Below, one piece after another: positions 6,872 through 11,238 of a stretch of 11,238 bases of DNA. Where the stretch lies: the NCBI GenBank assembly GCA_964383905.1, contig CAYLJO010000198.1, forward strand, positions 1-11,238. The letters are read 5' to 3'. How positions within the stretch are numbered: the first letter of the stretch is position 1; each line of letters starts with the position of its first letter. The translations under genes and the position numbers were made by a program. The notes below the pieces were generated by a model, which was not told where the DNA came from, made no database searches, and saw nothing but the letters and a program-made list of their open reading frames with translations. The stretch comes from CAYLJO01 sp964383905 (lineage in GTDB: Bacteria; Acidobacteriota; Blastocatellia; Pyrinomonadales; Pyrinomonadaceae).

Positions 6872-7707
6872 TATTTCCCTTTAAACTGGGGCTTGCGCTT
6901 ATTGACGTATGCCCTCAGGCCCTCTTTGGCGTCCTCCGATTGGAACAGTTGTTGTTGAAGCTCACGCTCCAGCGCGAGCGCGTATTCAAACGGAATCTCC
7001 GCGCCGGATTGGACGCTGCGCTTGATGCGGCCGACGGCGCGGGTGGCCTTGTTCGGCAACGTGAATTGCCGGGCGTAATTGAGCACCTGCCCCATGAACT
7101 TCTCGCCCGTCTCGGCTTCATAGATGTGATTGACGAGGCCGAGCTCCTGCGCCCGCTCGAATTCGAAAAGCTCGCCCGTCGTCATCAGCTCAATCGCGCG
7201 AGACTTGCCGACAATACGGACCAGGCGCTGCGTGCCGCCGGTGCCGGGGAGAACGCCCAGCGTGATCTCGGGCAGGCCCATCTTGCCCGCGCCTTTACGC
7301 GCGATGCGTATGTCAGCGGCCATCGCAATCTCGAGGCCGCCGCCGACGGTGTGGCCGTTGAGGGCCGCGATCACGAGCTTTGGCGTCTGCTCGAGGCGCG
7401 AGAGCGTTTCGTTGGCGTGGAGACAGAAAAAGTATTTGAAGGTGGGCGTCACCTCCGACAGCATCTTGATGTTTGCCCCCGCCGAGAAAAACTTTTCGCC
7501 GTTACCGTTGATGACGATCACATGAACATTCTCGTCCATGCGCGCGTCAAGGATCGAGCGGTCCAGCTCCCGCATCATCTCGTAAGTATAGGTATTGGCC
7601 GGAGGATCGTTCAGAGTCAACAGAGCAATACCGTCCTCCACGCGGTATTGCACCAGCTCGCCCATCACCTCGCCCGCCGTCGTCTCCTGCACCTTTACTT
7701 CTGCCAT
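6871..7707 (-). CDS. Crotonase A: enoyl-CoA hydratase with both catalytic glutamates
   Basis: Crotonase-fold protein of 278 residues from the ATG at 7707. An in-frame TTG at 7713 would add two residues; AAGGAG lies 10 nt before the ATG and 4 nt before the TTG. The oxyanion-hole element is FFSAGANI (73-80 from the ATG), and the second loop is NGHTVGGGLEIAM. The two glutamates expected in a real hydratase are present in GGGLE and GLPEITLG (E126 and E147). LPGTGGTQRL follows, as in mitochondrial crotonase, so hydration of an enoyl-CoA is a sound prediction. The first 15 or so residues are an extension before the crotonase core. It is the first catabolic gene after the regulator and lipoprotein genes, separated from the latter by 136 bp that may hold its own promoter. 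Confidence 0.92.
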   Translation of the reverse strand: MAEVKVQETTAGEVMGELVQYRVEDGIALLTLNDPPANTYTYEMMRELDRSILDARMDENVHVIVINGNGEKFFSAGANIKMLSEVTPTFKYFFCLHANETLSRLEQTPKLVIAALNGHTVGGGLEIAMAADIRIARKGAGKMGLPEITLGVLPGTGGTQRLVRIVGKSRAIELMTTGELFEFERAQELGLVNHIYEAETGEKFMGQVLNYARQFTLPNKATRAVGRIKRSVQSGAEIPFEYALALERELQQQLFQSEDAKEGLRAYVNKRKPQFKGK

Positions 7708-7800
7708 TATCAATCAGCTCCTTTAACTATTTTGGTTGCCAATCTATGATCCCGCTTCCCCCCGGGTGTTCAATCTTGCGGGCCTTCCTCCAACGCTTTG

Positions 7801-7817
7801 CACAACCGGCCGGTGTG
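7801..7817. promoter_or_regulatory. Near-palindrome in the leader of crotonase A, possible operator or terminator stem
   Basis: The 10-bp palindrome ACCGGCCGGT (7806-7815 within a few bases) is extended by CAC on the left and GTG on the right, with one unpaired A. It lies between the end of the lipoprotein gene and crotonase A, in the only long spacer near the head of the catabolic genes. It does not resemble the TetR operator upstream of tetR. A weak minus-strand -35-like TTGAAC at 7773-7768 lies downstream, without a convincing -10. The role is open. Confidence 0.25.
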
Positions 7818-7843
7818 AAAGGCCGCACCCACGGATGCGCGTG

Positions 7844-8266
7844 CTAGTCATTGGCGCCCGCCTTCTTCAGTAAGTCGACAATCTCCGTGTAACCCTTGGT
7901 CGTTGCAAACCCCAGCGCGGTCGCGCCGTCCGCCTTTCTCGCGTTAGGGTCAGCTTTTCTCTCCAATAATAGTTTCACCGTGTCGGGGTGGCCCCAGTAG
8001 GACGCCTCGCTTAGAGCCGTGCGCCCGTCCGGAGACTTTGAATTTACGTCAACGCCCTGGTCCAGCAATGATTTTACGCTCTCGTTATCACCCTTATATG
8101 CCGCTATGAACAAGGATTCTACCTGCGGCGGGATAGGCGGAGGTACGTTAAGGGGGCCGGCCTGAGCAGCAGAACCGGCGGCGGCCGGGCGTGGCGGACT
8201 CTGGCCGCATCCGGCAAGCCCGATCAGCAGTGTGAGTAACAATGTCAGAGTTCGTACGCTTAGCAT
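7844..8266 (-). CDS. Ankyrin-repeat lipoprotein
   Basis: A 140-residue secreted protein with a lipoprotein signal peptide: basic N-terminus, hydrophobic stretch at residues 6-18 and lipobox LAGC with the acylated cysteine at C20. A Pro/Ala-rich linker follows (about 21-48), then about three ankyrin repeats: a partial one from 49 to 77, one near 79-110 (DGRTALSEASYWGHPDTVKLLL) and one near 112-138 (DGATALGFATTKGYTEIVDLL). Ankyrin repeats bind proteins; I predict a membrane-anchored, periplasm-facing adaptor or inhibitor with no enzymatic role. A clear Shine-Dalgarno (AAGGGG) lies 6 nt before the ATG. It starts 40 bp after the tetR stop on the same strand and probably shares its transcript. What an extracytoplasmic ankyrin protein does beside CoA-pathway enzymes is unclear; it may be a bystander. 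Confidence 0.88.
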   Translation of the reverse strand: MLSVRTLTLLLTLLIGLAGCGQSPPRPAAAGSAAQAGPLNVPPPIPPQVESLFIAAYKGDNESVKSLLDQGVDVNSKSPDGRTALSEASYWGHPDTVKLLLERKADPNARKADGATALGFATTKGYTEIVDLLKKAGAND

Positions 8267-8306
8267 TGTTATCCCCTTAACGTCATTGTTTGGGGCAAGC
8301 CTTTTC

Positions 8307-9008
8307 TCATGCCGGGTGACTGCCTCCCGTGAGCGGCGCGCGCCAGACGCTCAGACGCTCGGCTTTTGCGCCTGGCCTGAAGCTGAGTTCTCCGGCGTGC
8401 GCCCCGTTGAGAAAGCCGCTCAGGAAAAGGCGCGTGATGTTTTCCACGAGCTCCGCGACCGAAAGCTTACCGCCCGGGTCATACCAATTGTAAATCCAGT
8501 TCATCATCCCGAACAGCGCGTAGGTCGCCACCGTTAAATCAATTTGCCGCTTCTCCTTAGGGGCCGCTTGCTGAACTGCACTTAAGATCTTGCGCGCCAG
8601 CTTCGTGTACTGCTGCTTCTTGCCCGACACACGCGCGCGCATTTCGCCCTCCAGAGATTCGGCCTCGTGCGAAAGGACCTTCATCTCTGCCATATTCGCC
8701 GCAAAAAATGAGAGGTGGTTGTCGATGAAGATACGCAGCTTCTCGGCCGGTTCGGTCGCTTCTGTCAAGCGCTGACGGAGGCGCCCCAGAACACGCCCGA
8801 AACAGTTGTCCTGAATGAGAAAGAGGAGCTCCTCTTTCGACTGACAGTAGTAGTAAAGCCCGGCGAGGCTCACCCCCGTGGCGCGCGAGATGTCGCGCAT
8901 CGAAGTCGAGTGGTAGCTCTTCTCGGCGAAGATGCGCGCCGACGCGCGCAGGATAAACTCCAGCTTCCGGTCATAGCGCGTCAAATCTTCGTTCGGTGCA
9001 GCCGCCAT
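8307..9008 (-). CDS. TetR/AcrR-family transcriptional regulator
   Basis: A 233-residue TetR-type repressor. The N-terminal DNA-binding domain is typical: FILRASARIFAEKSYHSTSM at about 18-37, followed by the helix-turn-helix RDISRATGVSLAGLYYYCQSKEELL near 38-62. The C-terminal half is all-helical, with GMMNWIYNWYDPGGKLSVAEL near 167-187, a segment I associate with acyl-CoA-responsive TetR proteins such as KstR2- and FadR-like regulators. A CoA thioester of the pathway is therefore a plausible inducer. I chose the ATG at 9008; a TTG at 9044 would place the start only 4 bp from the operator and add 12 residues. The promoter and palindrome upstream indicate autorepression. Downstream genes on the same strand are likely targets. 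Family sure; ligand inferred. Confidence 0.93.
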   Translation of the reverse strand: MAAAPNEDLTRYDRKLEFILRASARIFAEKSYHSTSMRDISRATGVSLAGLYYYCQSKEELLFLIQDNCFGRVLGRLRQRLTEATEPAEKLRIFIDNHLSFFAANMAEMKVLSHEAESLEGEMRARVSGKKQQYTKLARKILSAVQQAAPKEKRQIDLTVATYALFGMMNWIYNWYDPGGKLSVAELVENITRLFLSGFLNGAHAGELSFRPGAKAERLSVWRAPLTGGSHPA

Positions 9009-9048
9009 AAACTTTAGCTCATCTGAATTAACCGCGCCCACCAACTGG

Positions 9049-9066
9049 TTCGAACGTTCGTTCGAA
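9049..9066. promoter_or_regulatory. 18-bp palindromic operator, probably for the TetR regulator
   Basis: Two perfect 8-bp arms (TTCGAACG at 9049-9056 and CGTTCGAA at 9059-9066) flank a 2-bp centre. The site lies 5 bp downstream of the predicted -10 and covers the expected transcription start, about 40 bp before the tetR ATG. Arm length, symmetry and place are classical for a TetR dimer site. Confidence 0.75.
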
Positions 9067-9071
9067 AAGCA

Positions 9072-9101
9072 ATACTAAACCTCCTGCTCGCGGCCTGTCA
9101 A
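9072..9101 (-). promoter_or_regulatory. Sigma70-type promoter of tetR and possibly of the whole minus-strand gene set
   Basis: On the minus strand a perfect -35 TTGACA (9101-9096) is followed after 18 nt by TAGTAT (9077-9072), a 4 of 6 match to the -10 consensus. The predicted transcription start at about 9065 falls inside the palindrome at 9049-9066, so a bound repressor would block initiation. Confidence 0.65.
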
Positions 9102-9115
9102 GACCACGGCGTACT

Positions 9116-9215
9116 NNNNNNNNNNNNNNNNNNNNNNNNNNNNNNNNNNNNNNNNNNNNNNNNNNNNNNNNNNNNNNNNNNNNNNNNNNNNNNNNNNNNN
9201 NNNNNNNNNNNNNNN
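9116..9215. other. Assembly gap (100 N)
   Basis: Exactly 100 undetermined bases, the common placeholder for a scaffold join of unknown size. Linkage and distance between the catabolic block on the left and selC on the right cannot be assumed. Confidence 0.97.
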
Positions 9216-9256
9216 ATCAATCGGGGCCCGTCAATACTGCCTGAGCAGACCGCCGC

Positions 9257-9286
9257 TTGACACGCGCGGCTGACGGCGCGTAGGTT
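9257..9286 (+). promoter_or_regulatory. Candidate promoter of selC
   Basis: A perfect -35 TTGACA at 9257-9262 is followed after 18 nt by TAGGTT (9281-9286), a weak -10 with 3 of 6 matches including the first TA and last T. The tRNA begins 12 bp after it, the expected spacing for a tRNA promoter. Confidence 0.5.
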
Positions 9287-9298
9287 TTTGGCGCATGC

Positions 9299-9397
9299 GG
9301 AGGCGCATCTGTTCTGGTGAACGGCGCGGTCTTCAAAACCGTTTGTGAGACTGTGAGAGCAGGCTCAGGTAGGTTCGATTCCTACACGCCTCCGCCA
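9299..9397 (+). tRNA. selC: Selenocysteine tRNA, tRNA-Sec(UCA), with encoded CCA
   Basis: The sequence folds as a bacterial tRNA-Sec of about 99 nt including CCA. The acceptor strand GGAGGCG pairs with CGCCTCC; the eighth pair would be C-A. The D arm has six pairs (CTGTTC with GAACGG, one wobble) and a four-base loop TGGT, the hallmark of tRNA-Sec. The anticodon loop CTTCAAA puts TCA at 9333-9335. A long variable arm pairs TGAGACTG with CAGGCTCA around a six-base loop (one mismatch). The T arm is GTAGG, TTCGATT, CCTAC, and G-CCA completes the 3' end. It reads UGA as selenocysteine with SelA, SelB and SelD, none of which is in the window, so the organism should make selenoproteins. selC is also a frequent integration site for genomic islands, but no copy of its 3' end is seen nearby. 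Confidence 0.97.
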
Positions 9398-9442
9398 ATA
9401 CGCCGCGCTTGACTTGAGGTTTCAGACCCCAAAATTGAGATT

Positions 9443-9815
9443 ATGAGGGAATGGATCGCGCTCAACATGACGCCGGGAATTGGCCCGCGCGCCGCCGCCA
9501 GACTGCTCGAACGCTTCGGTTCGGCCGAAGCGGTTTTTGGGGCGACACGCGCCGAGCTTGAAACGCTGCGGCTGCGGCCCGAAGCGATCGAAAGCATTAT
9601 GGCGCGCGACCTCTTTGAGAAGGCATCGGAGGAGGTCGGGCGCGCGCAGCCTGGGGGCAGATATTTTGCTGCTCGACGACGGCAGTTATCCGGCGCTCTT
9701 GCGCGAGACTTACGATCCGCCGATCACGCTTTACGTGAAGGGCGCGTGGGCCGAGTGTTTGGACCGCCCGTGCGTGGCGATGGTCGGCTCGCGCAGGTGC
9801 TCGACCTGCTGGCTG
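9443..9815 (+). pseudogene. dprA: dprA remnant: frameshifted and missing most of the Rossmann domain
   Basis: DprA loads RecA on incoming single-stranded DNA during transformation and is usually 290-380 residues. Frame one, from ATG 9443, encodes the N-terminal helix-hairpin-helix part (WIALNMTPGIGPRAAARLLERFGS and onward to about residue 70). Homology then moves by one base, within the GC-alternating tract near 9640-9648, to another frame that reads LGADILLLDDGSYPALLRETYDPPITLYVKG and reaches VAMVGSRRCS, the start of the DNA-binding Rossmann fold. After about 9810 no DprA sequence (the expected GLARGID region) can be found in any frame. One base of frameshift could be a sequencing error, but the missing C-terminal two-thirds could not, so the gene is broken here or disrupted by misassembly. 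It follows selC by 45 bp. Confidence 0.8.
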
Positions 9816-9855
9816 TCTGGGAAGGGTGCGGCGAGAATCCAGATATTATGTATTA

Positions 9856-9879
9856 GACGGATTTCTCTTATAATCCGTC
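9856..9879. repeat. 8-bp perfect hairpin just after the dprA break
   Basis: GACGGATT (9856-9863) and AATCCGTC (9872-9879) flank an 8-nt loop. A perfect TATAAT (9869-9874) overlaps loop and right arm, but no -35 is seen at the right distance. It sits about 45 bp past the last recognisable dprA codon and may mark the rearrangement point. There is no T tract downstream, so terminator function is doubtful. Confidence 0.4.
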
Positions 9880-10011
9880 GGACGCGCAAAACTTGAGTGA
9901 ATAAAATGGATAATCAACCTCGGTACCCACGTCTGAAGATTTTTTTGATTGATTTTAGGCAAGCTCGTAAATAGCACGAGGCATTCAAAACGGCTGGGAA
10001 GGGAGAATGAG

Positions 10012-10119
10012 GATCAAGATTGGCTCATGTGCTTCATCAAAGTCGATCCGAGGTGGGATGGCCTGCGCCCCGACCCGCGCTTTGCCGACCTCGCGCGGCG
10101 CATCGGACTCTCGCCATAA
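10012..10119 (+). pseudogene. C-terminal scrap of a TPR-type (kinase or regulator) protein
   Basis: An open stretch ending in TAA at 10117-10119 reads DQDWLMCFIKVDPRWDGLRPDPRFADLARRIGLSP. The pattern KVDPRWDxLRxDPRFxxLxRRxGL is the usual last 25 residues of large proteins with TPR repeats (serine/threonine kinases or CadC-like winged-helix regulators) that are abundant in Acidobacteriota; I recognise it by memory, not by search. Upstream, the frame stays open but no longer looks like protein, and no TPR repeats precede it. I take it as a relic left by deletion or rearrangement, in line with the broken dprA beside it. The rest of 9880-10185 holds nothing I can support. Confidence 0.55.
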
Positions 10120-10185
10120 GCTATTTCCACCTTCCATTCATCCCCGTCTTGGCCACAACACAAAAATTAAAGACTCGTTTTAGGT

Positions 10186-10269
10186 AGATCAATGCGCTGT
10201 TACGACCTATCGCAGAAACTGATGGTCATCTTTCGTGGCTCACGGAGGTTTCGCCACTACCTTTGATCT
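10186..10269 (+). ncRNA. Possible structured 5' leader (three-way junction) of the Tyr/Arg-rich protein gene
   Basis: An outer 7-bp stem (AGATCAA 10186-10192 with TTGATCT 10263-10269) encloses two short stems: GACC 10204-10207 with GGTC 10224-10227, and GTGGC 10235-10239 with GCCAC 10253-10257. The strong Shine-Dalgarno follows about 10 nt later. It matches no riboswitch class I know; the stems are short, and chance pairing is possible. Confidence 0.3.
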
Positions 10270-10278
10270 TTAGTGACT

Positions 10279-10286
10279 AAGGAGGT
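10279..10286 (+). promoter_or_regulatory. Very strong ribosome-binding site (AAGGAGGT)
   Basis: Eight bases fully complementary to the 16S rRNA 3' end lie 5 nt before the ATG at 10292. This is the best Shine-Dalgarno in the window and supports high translation of the short gene that follows. Confidence 0.85.
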
Positions 10287-10291
10287 CCTTA

Positions 10292-10561
10292 ATGAAGAGA
10301 ACCTTGACGATGCTTCTGCTCGCGACCGTTCTGATGGGCGTGGCCGTCATCGGCGAAGCACAGAGCGTGGCAGGCGGGAATAGAACGCTGGCGAGCACCG
10401 CGTCCGGCCGTCTATCTCTGCCGATGTATCAACGCTATCGCCGTTATCCTCGCGTCTATTACAGACCAAGATACCGGGGGGGGTACTACAGACCTCGCCG
10501 GCGCGTGTATTACCGCCGTCCCTACTACCGAAGACGTTATTATCGTCGCCGTCGCTACTGA
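10292..10561 (+). CDS. Small secreted Tyr/Arg-rich low-complexity protein
   Basis: An 89-residue protein with a Sec signal peptide: basic MKR, hydrophobic core LTMLLLATVLMGVAVIG and likely cleavage after GEA (about residue 23). A short Ser/Gly/Thr linker follows. The last 45 residues hold 20 arginines and 15 tyrosines, with clusters such as VYYRRPYYRRRYYRRRRY, and no acidic residue. Codons for Tyr and Arg vary along the tract (TAT/TAC; CGC, CGT, CGG, CGA, AGA), which suggests selection on the protein rather than recent DNA expansion. The start is fixed by a near-perfect Shine-Dalgarno. I know no defined family. A cationic, aromatic exported tail could bind cell-wall polymers, nucleic acid or polysaccharide, or act as a structural or antimicrobial peptide, but none of this is shown. 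A run of eight G at 10476-10483 inside the tract is prone to slippage or sequencing error. Confidence 0.8.
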   Translation: MKRTLTMLLLATVLMGVAVIGEAQSVAGGNRTLASTASGRLSLPMYQRYRRYPRVYYRPRYRGGYYRPRRRVYYRRPYYRRRYYRRRRY

Positions 10562-10628
10562 TCATTGCCGGCTGCGGCTTGATTCGCACCGCCGGTTTAC
10601 GGTCGGACGGCTGGAAGGGTAAGAAGAG

Positions 10629-10898
10629 ATGAATCACCAACAGCTTCGCGGCGAGCTGGAAAAGTTGCGCGCCGAACTCCGGCGGACGGAATCTCTTGAC
10701 GAAAGCGAACGGGAGATGCTGCGGAGGCTGGCCGAGGATATTGAAGGGCTGCTTGCCCGCAAAGATGACCACCCGCAACAGTACAGCGGCTTGAGTGAGC
10801 GGCTGAGGGAGGCGGTGGCGCGACTGGAGGCAAGTCATCCGCGTGCGACGCTGCTGATGAGGCAGGTGATCGACTCACTCGCTTATCTGGGGATTTAA
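10629..10898 (+). CDS. DUF4404-family small helical protein
   Basis: An 89-residue, highly charged, all-helical protein with no signal peptide or membrane segment. The pattern fits DUF4404: N-terminal amphipathic helix LRGELEKLRAELRRTESLDESEREMLRRLAEDIEGLLAR (about residues 6-44), a short polar linker with paired Q, then LSERLREAVARLEASHPRATLLMRQVIDSLAYLGI, ending with the family's typical SLAYLGI tail. Heptad-like leucine spacing suggests a short coiled coil, so it is probably oligomeric. No function is established for the family. The ATG at 10629 is preceded by purine-rich sequence (GGAAGGGTAAGAAGAG), adequate for initiation. It starts 67 bp after the Tyr/Arg-rich gene on the same strand and may share its transcript, though the two show no functional link. 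Confidence 0.85.
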   Translation: MNHQQLRGELEKLRAELRRTESLDESEREMLRRLAEDIEGLLARKDDHPQQYSGLSERLREAVARLEASHPRATLLMRQVIDSLAYLGI

Positions 10899-11238
10899 CC
10901 CGCAGGCCCCAGGAATGGGCCGCGCCCGAAGGGGCACGGCTAGTCAAGCTTAATCTCAACTATGATCTTTTAACCTTCCATTGCTTTCCCTTCGCATCGC
11001 CTCTAATCGCGCGTGCTTTCTTGGCCGCCCCGTAGTAGAGAACCGCGAGGCGGGTGTTAGGTAACAGCAACCCCCGAGTTAGAGAAGAGACGCAAATAGG
11101 GCGGGGGCATCTACAGTCCTTTCTGGAACCTGGCCAAGGCACTCGTGTGGCTGGCCTTCCCGGTGCGTGCCTCGTCCTTAGCTATCTATATGACGAACAG
11201 CTCAAGAAGTGGATTTTCAAGTCGCTAGTGCAAAGAGC
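10899..11238. other. Region without a convincing gene
   Basis: Just after the DUF4404 stop are two short GC stems (GGCCC 10905-10909 with GGGCC 10917-10921, and GCCC with GGGC around 10924-10934), which could weakly end transcription but lack a T tract. From about 11036 to the window end one plus-strand frame is open (its last part reads SYLYDEQLKKWIFKSLVQR) and runs off the edge. It has no clear start or recognisable domain, so I do not call it a gene. Confidence 0.5.

Noticed and set aside
6853..7749. Plus-strand open frame of 298 residues opposite crotonase A
   Set aside because: It mirrors a complete crotonase on the other strand and has no family features of its own.
9906..9974. Short frame MDNQPRYPRLKIFLIDFRQARK downstream of a TATAAT
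   Set aside because: Only 22 codons, no -35 element and no homology I can recognise; the DNA here looks like rearranged relic.
10347..10838. Minus-strand open frame of 163 residues across the Tyr/Arg gene and DUF4404 gene
   Set aside because: It runs antisense to two well-supported genes with good ribosome-binding sites and lacks protein-like features.
10960..11142. Minus-strand open frame of 60 residues
   Set aside because: No homology, no ribosome-binding site and a GTG start; composition does not argue for coding.
11036..11238. Open plus-strand frame running off the right edge
   Set aside because: No clear start codon context or domain; cannot be separated from chance without sequence beyond the edge.
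9299..11238. Genomic island attached at selC (search for a repeated tRNA 3' end, integrase or transposase)
   Set aside because: I found no second copy of the tRNA 3' end and no integrase or transposase; only the gene fragments hint at rearrangement.
1..11238. CRISPR array
   Set aside because: The repeated words in the spacers are short, variable and not regularly spaced; no repeat-spacer periodicity is present.

Overview
The window looks like a draft, moderately GC-rich genome of a heterotrophic soil or sediment bacterium. Acidobacteriota (Blastocatellia-like) is my best guess. It rests on weak signs: simple-motif palindromic repeats between genes, a C-terminal scrap typical of large TPR/kinase proteins, and a DUF4404 protein. 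A run of exactly 100 N at 9116-9215 marks a scaffold join, so the two sides may not be true neighbours at that distance.

Left of the gap (52-9008), ten genes all lie on the minus strand. In transcription order they are a TetR regulator, an ankyrin-repeat lipoprotein, crotonase A (6871-7707), crotonase B (6026-6814), a BoxB/PaaA-type diiron oxygenase, an SDR dehydrogenase, a Rid-family protein, crotonase C (2560-3354), an acyl-CoA dehydrogenase and an FAD monooxygenase of the VioD / salicylyl-CoA 5-hydroxylase / 2-aminobenzoyl-CoA monooxygenase group. A good promoter (TTGACA, 18 nt, TAGTAT) with an 18-bp palindrome over the predicted transcription start precedes tetR, so the regulator probably represses itself and perhaps the whole set. 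I read the block as an aerobic CoA-thioester aromatic degradation pathway: hydroxylation by the flavoprotein, ring epoxidation by the diiron enzyme, ring opening and hydration by crotonases, imine or enamine hydrolysis by the Rid protein, and oxidation by the SDR and acyl-CoA dehydrogenase. An amino- or hydroxy-benzoyl-CoA substrate is likely but not proven. No CoA ligase, BoxA-type reductase or thiolase is in view.

Right of the gap lie a clear selenocysteine tRNA (selC) with its promoter, a frameshifted and truncated dprA, a C-terminal scrap of a TPR-type protein, a small secreted Tyr/Arg-rich protein behind a possibly structured leader, a DUF4404 protein, and about 340 bp in which I find no convincing gene.

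The most interesting points are the mixed pathway (a monooxygenase without the usual fused reductase domain, paired with a lone BoxB-like epoxidase), a Rid protein lacking the catalytic arginine, the different palindromic or phased repeats in the operon spacers, and the Tyr/Arg-rich secreted protein.
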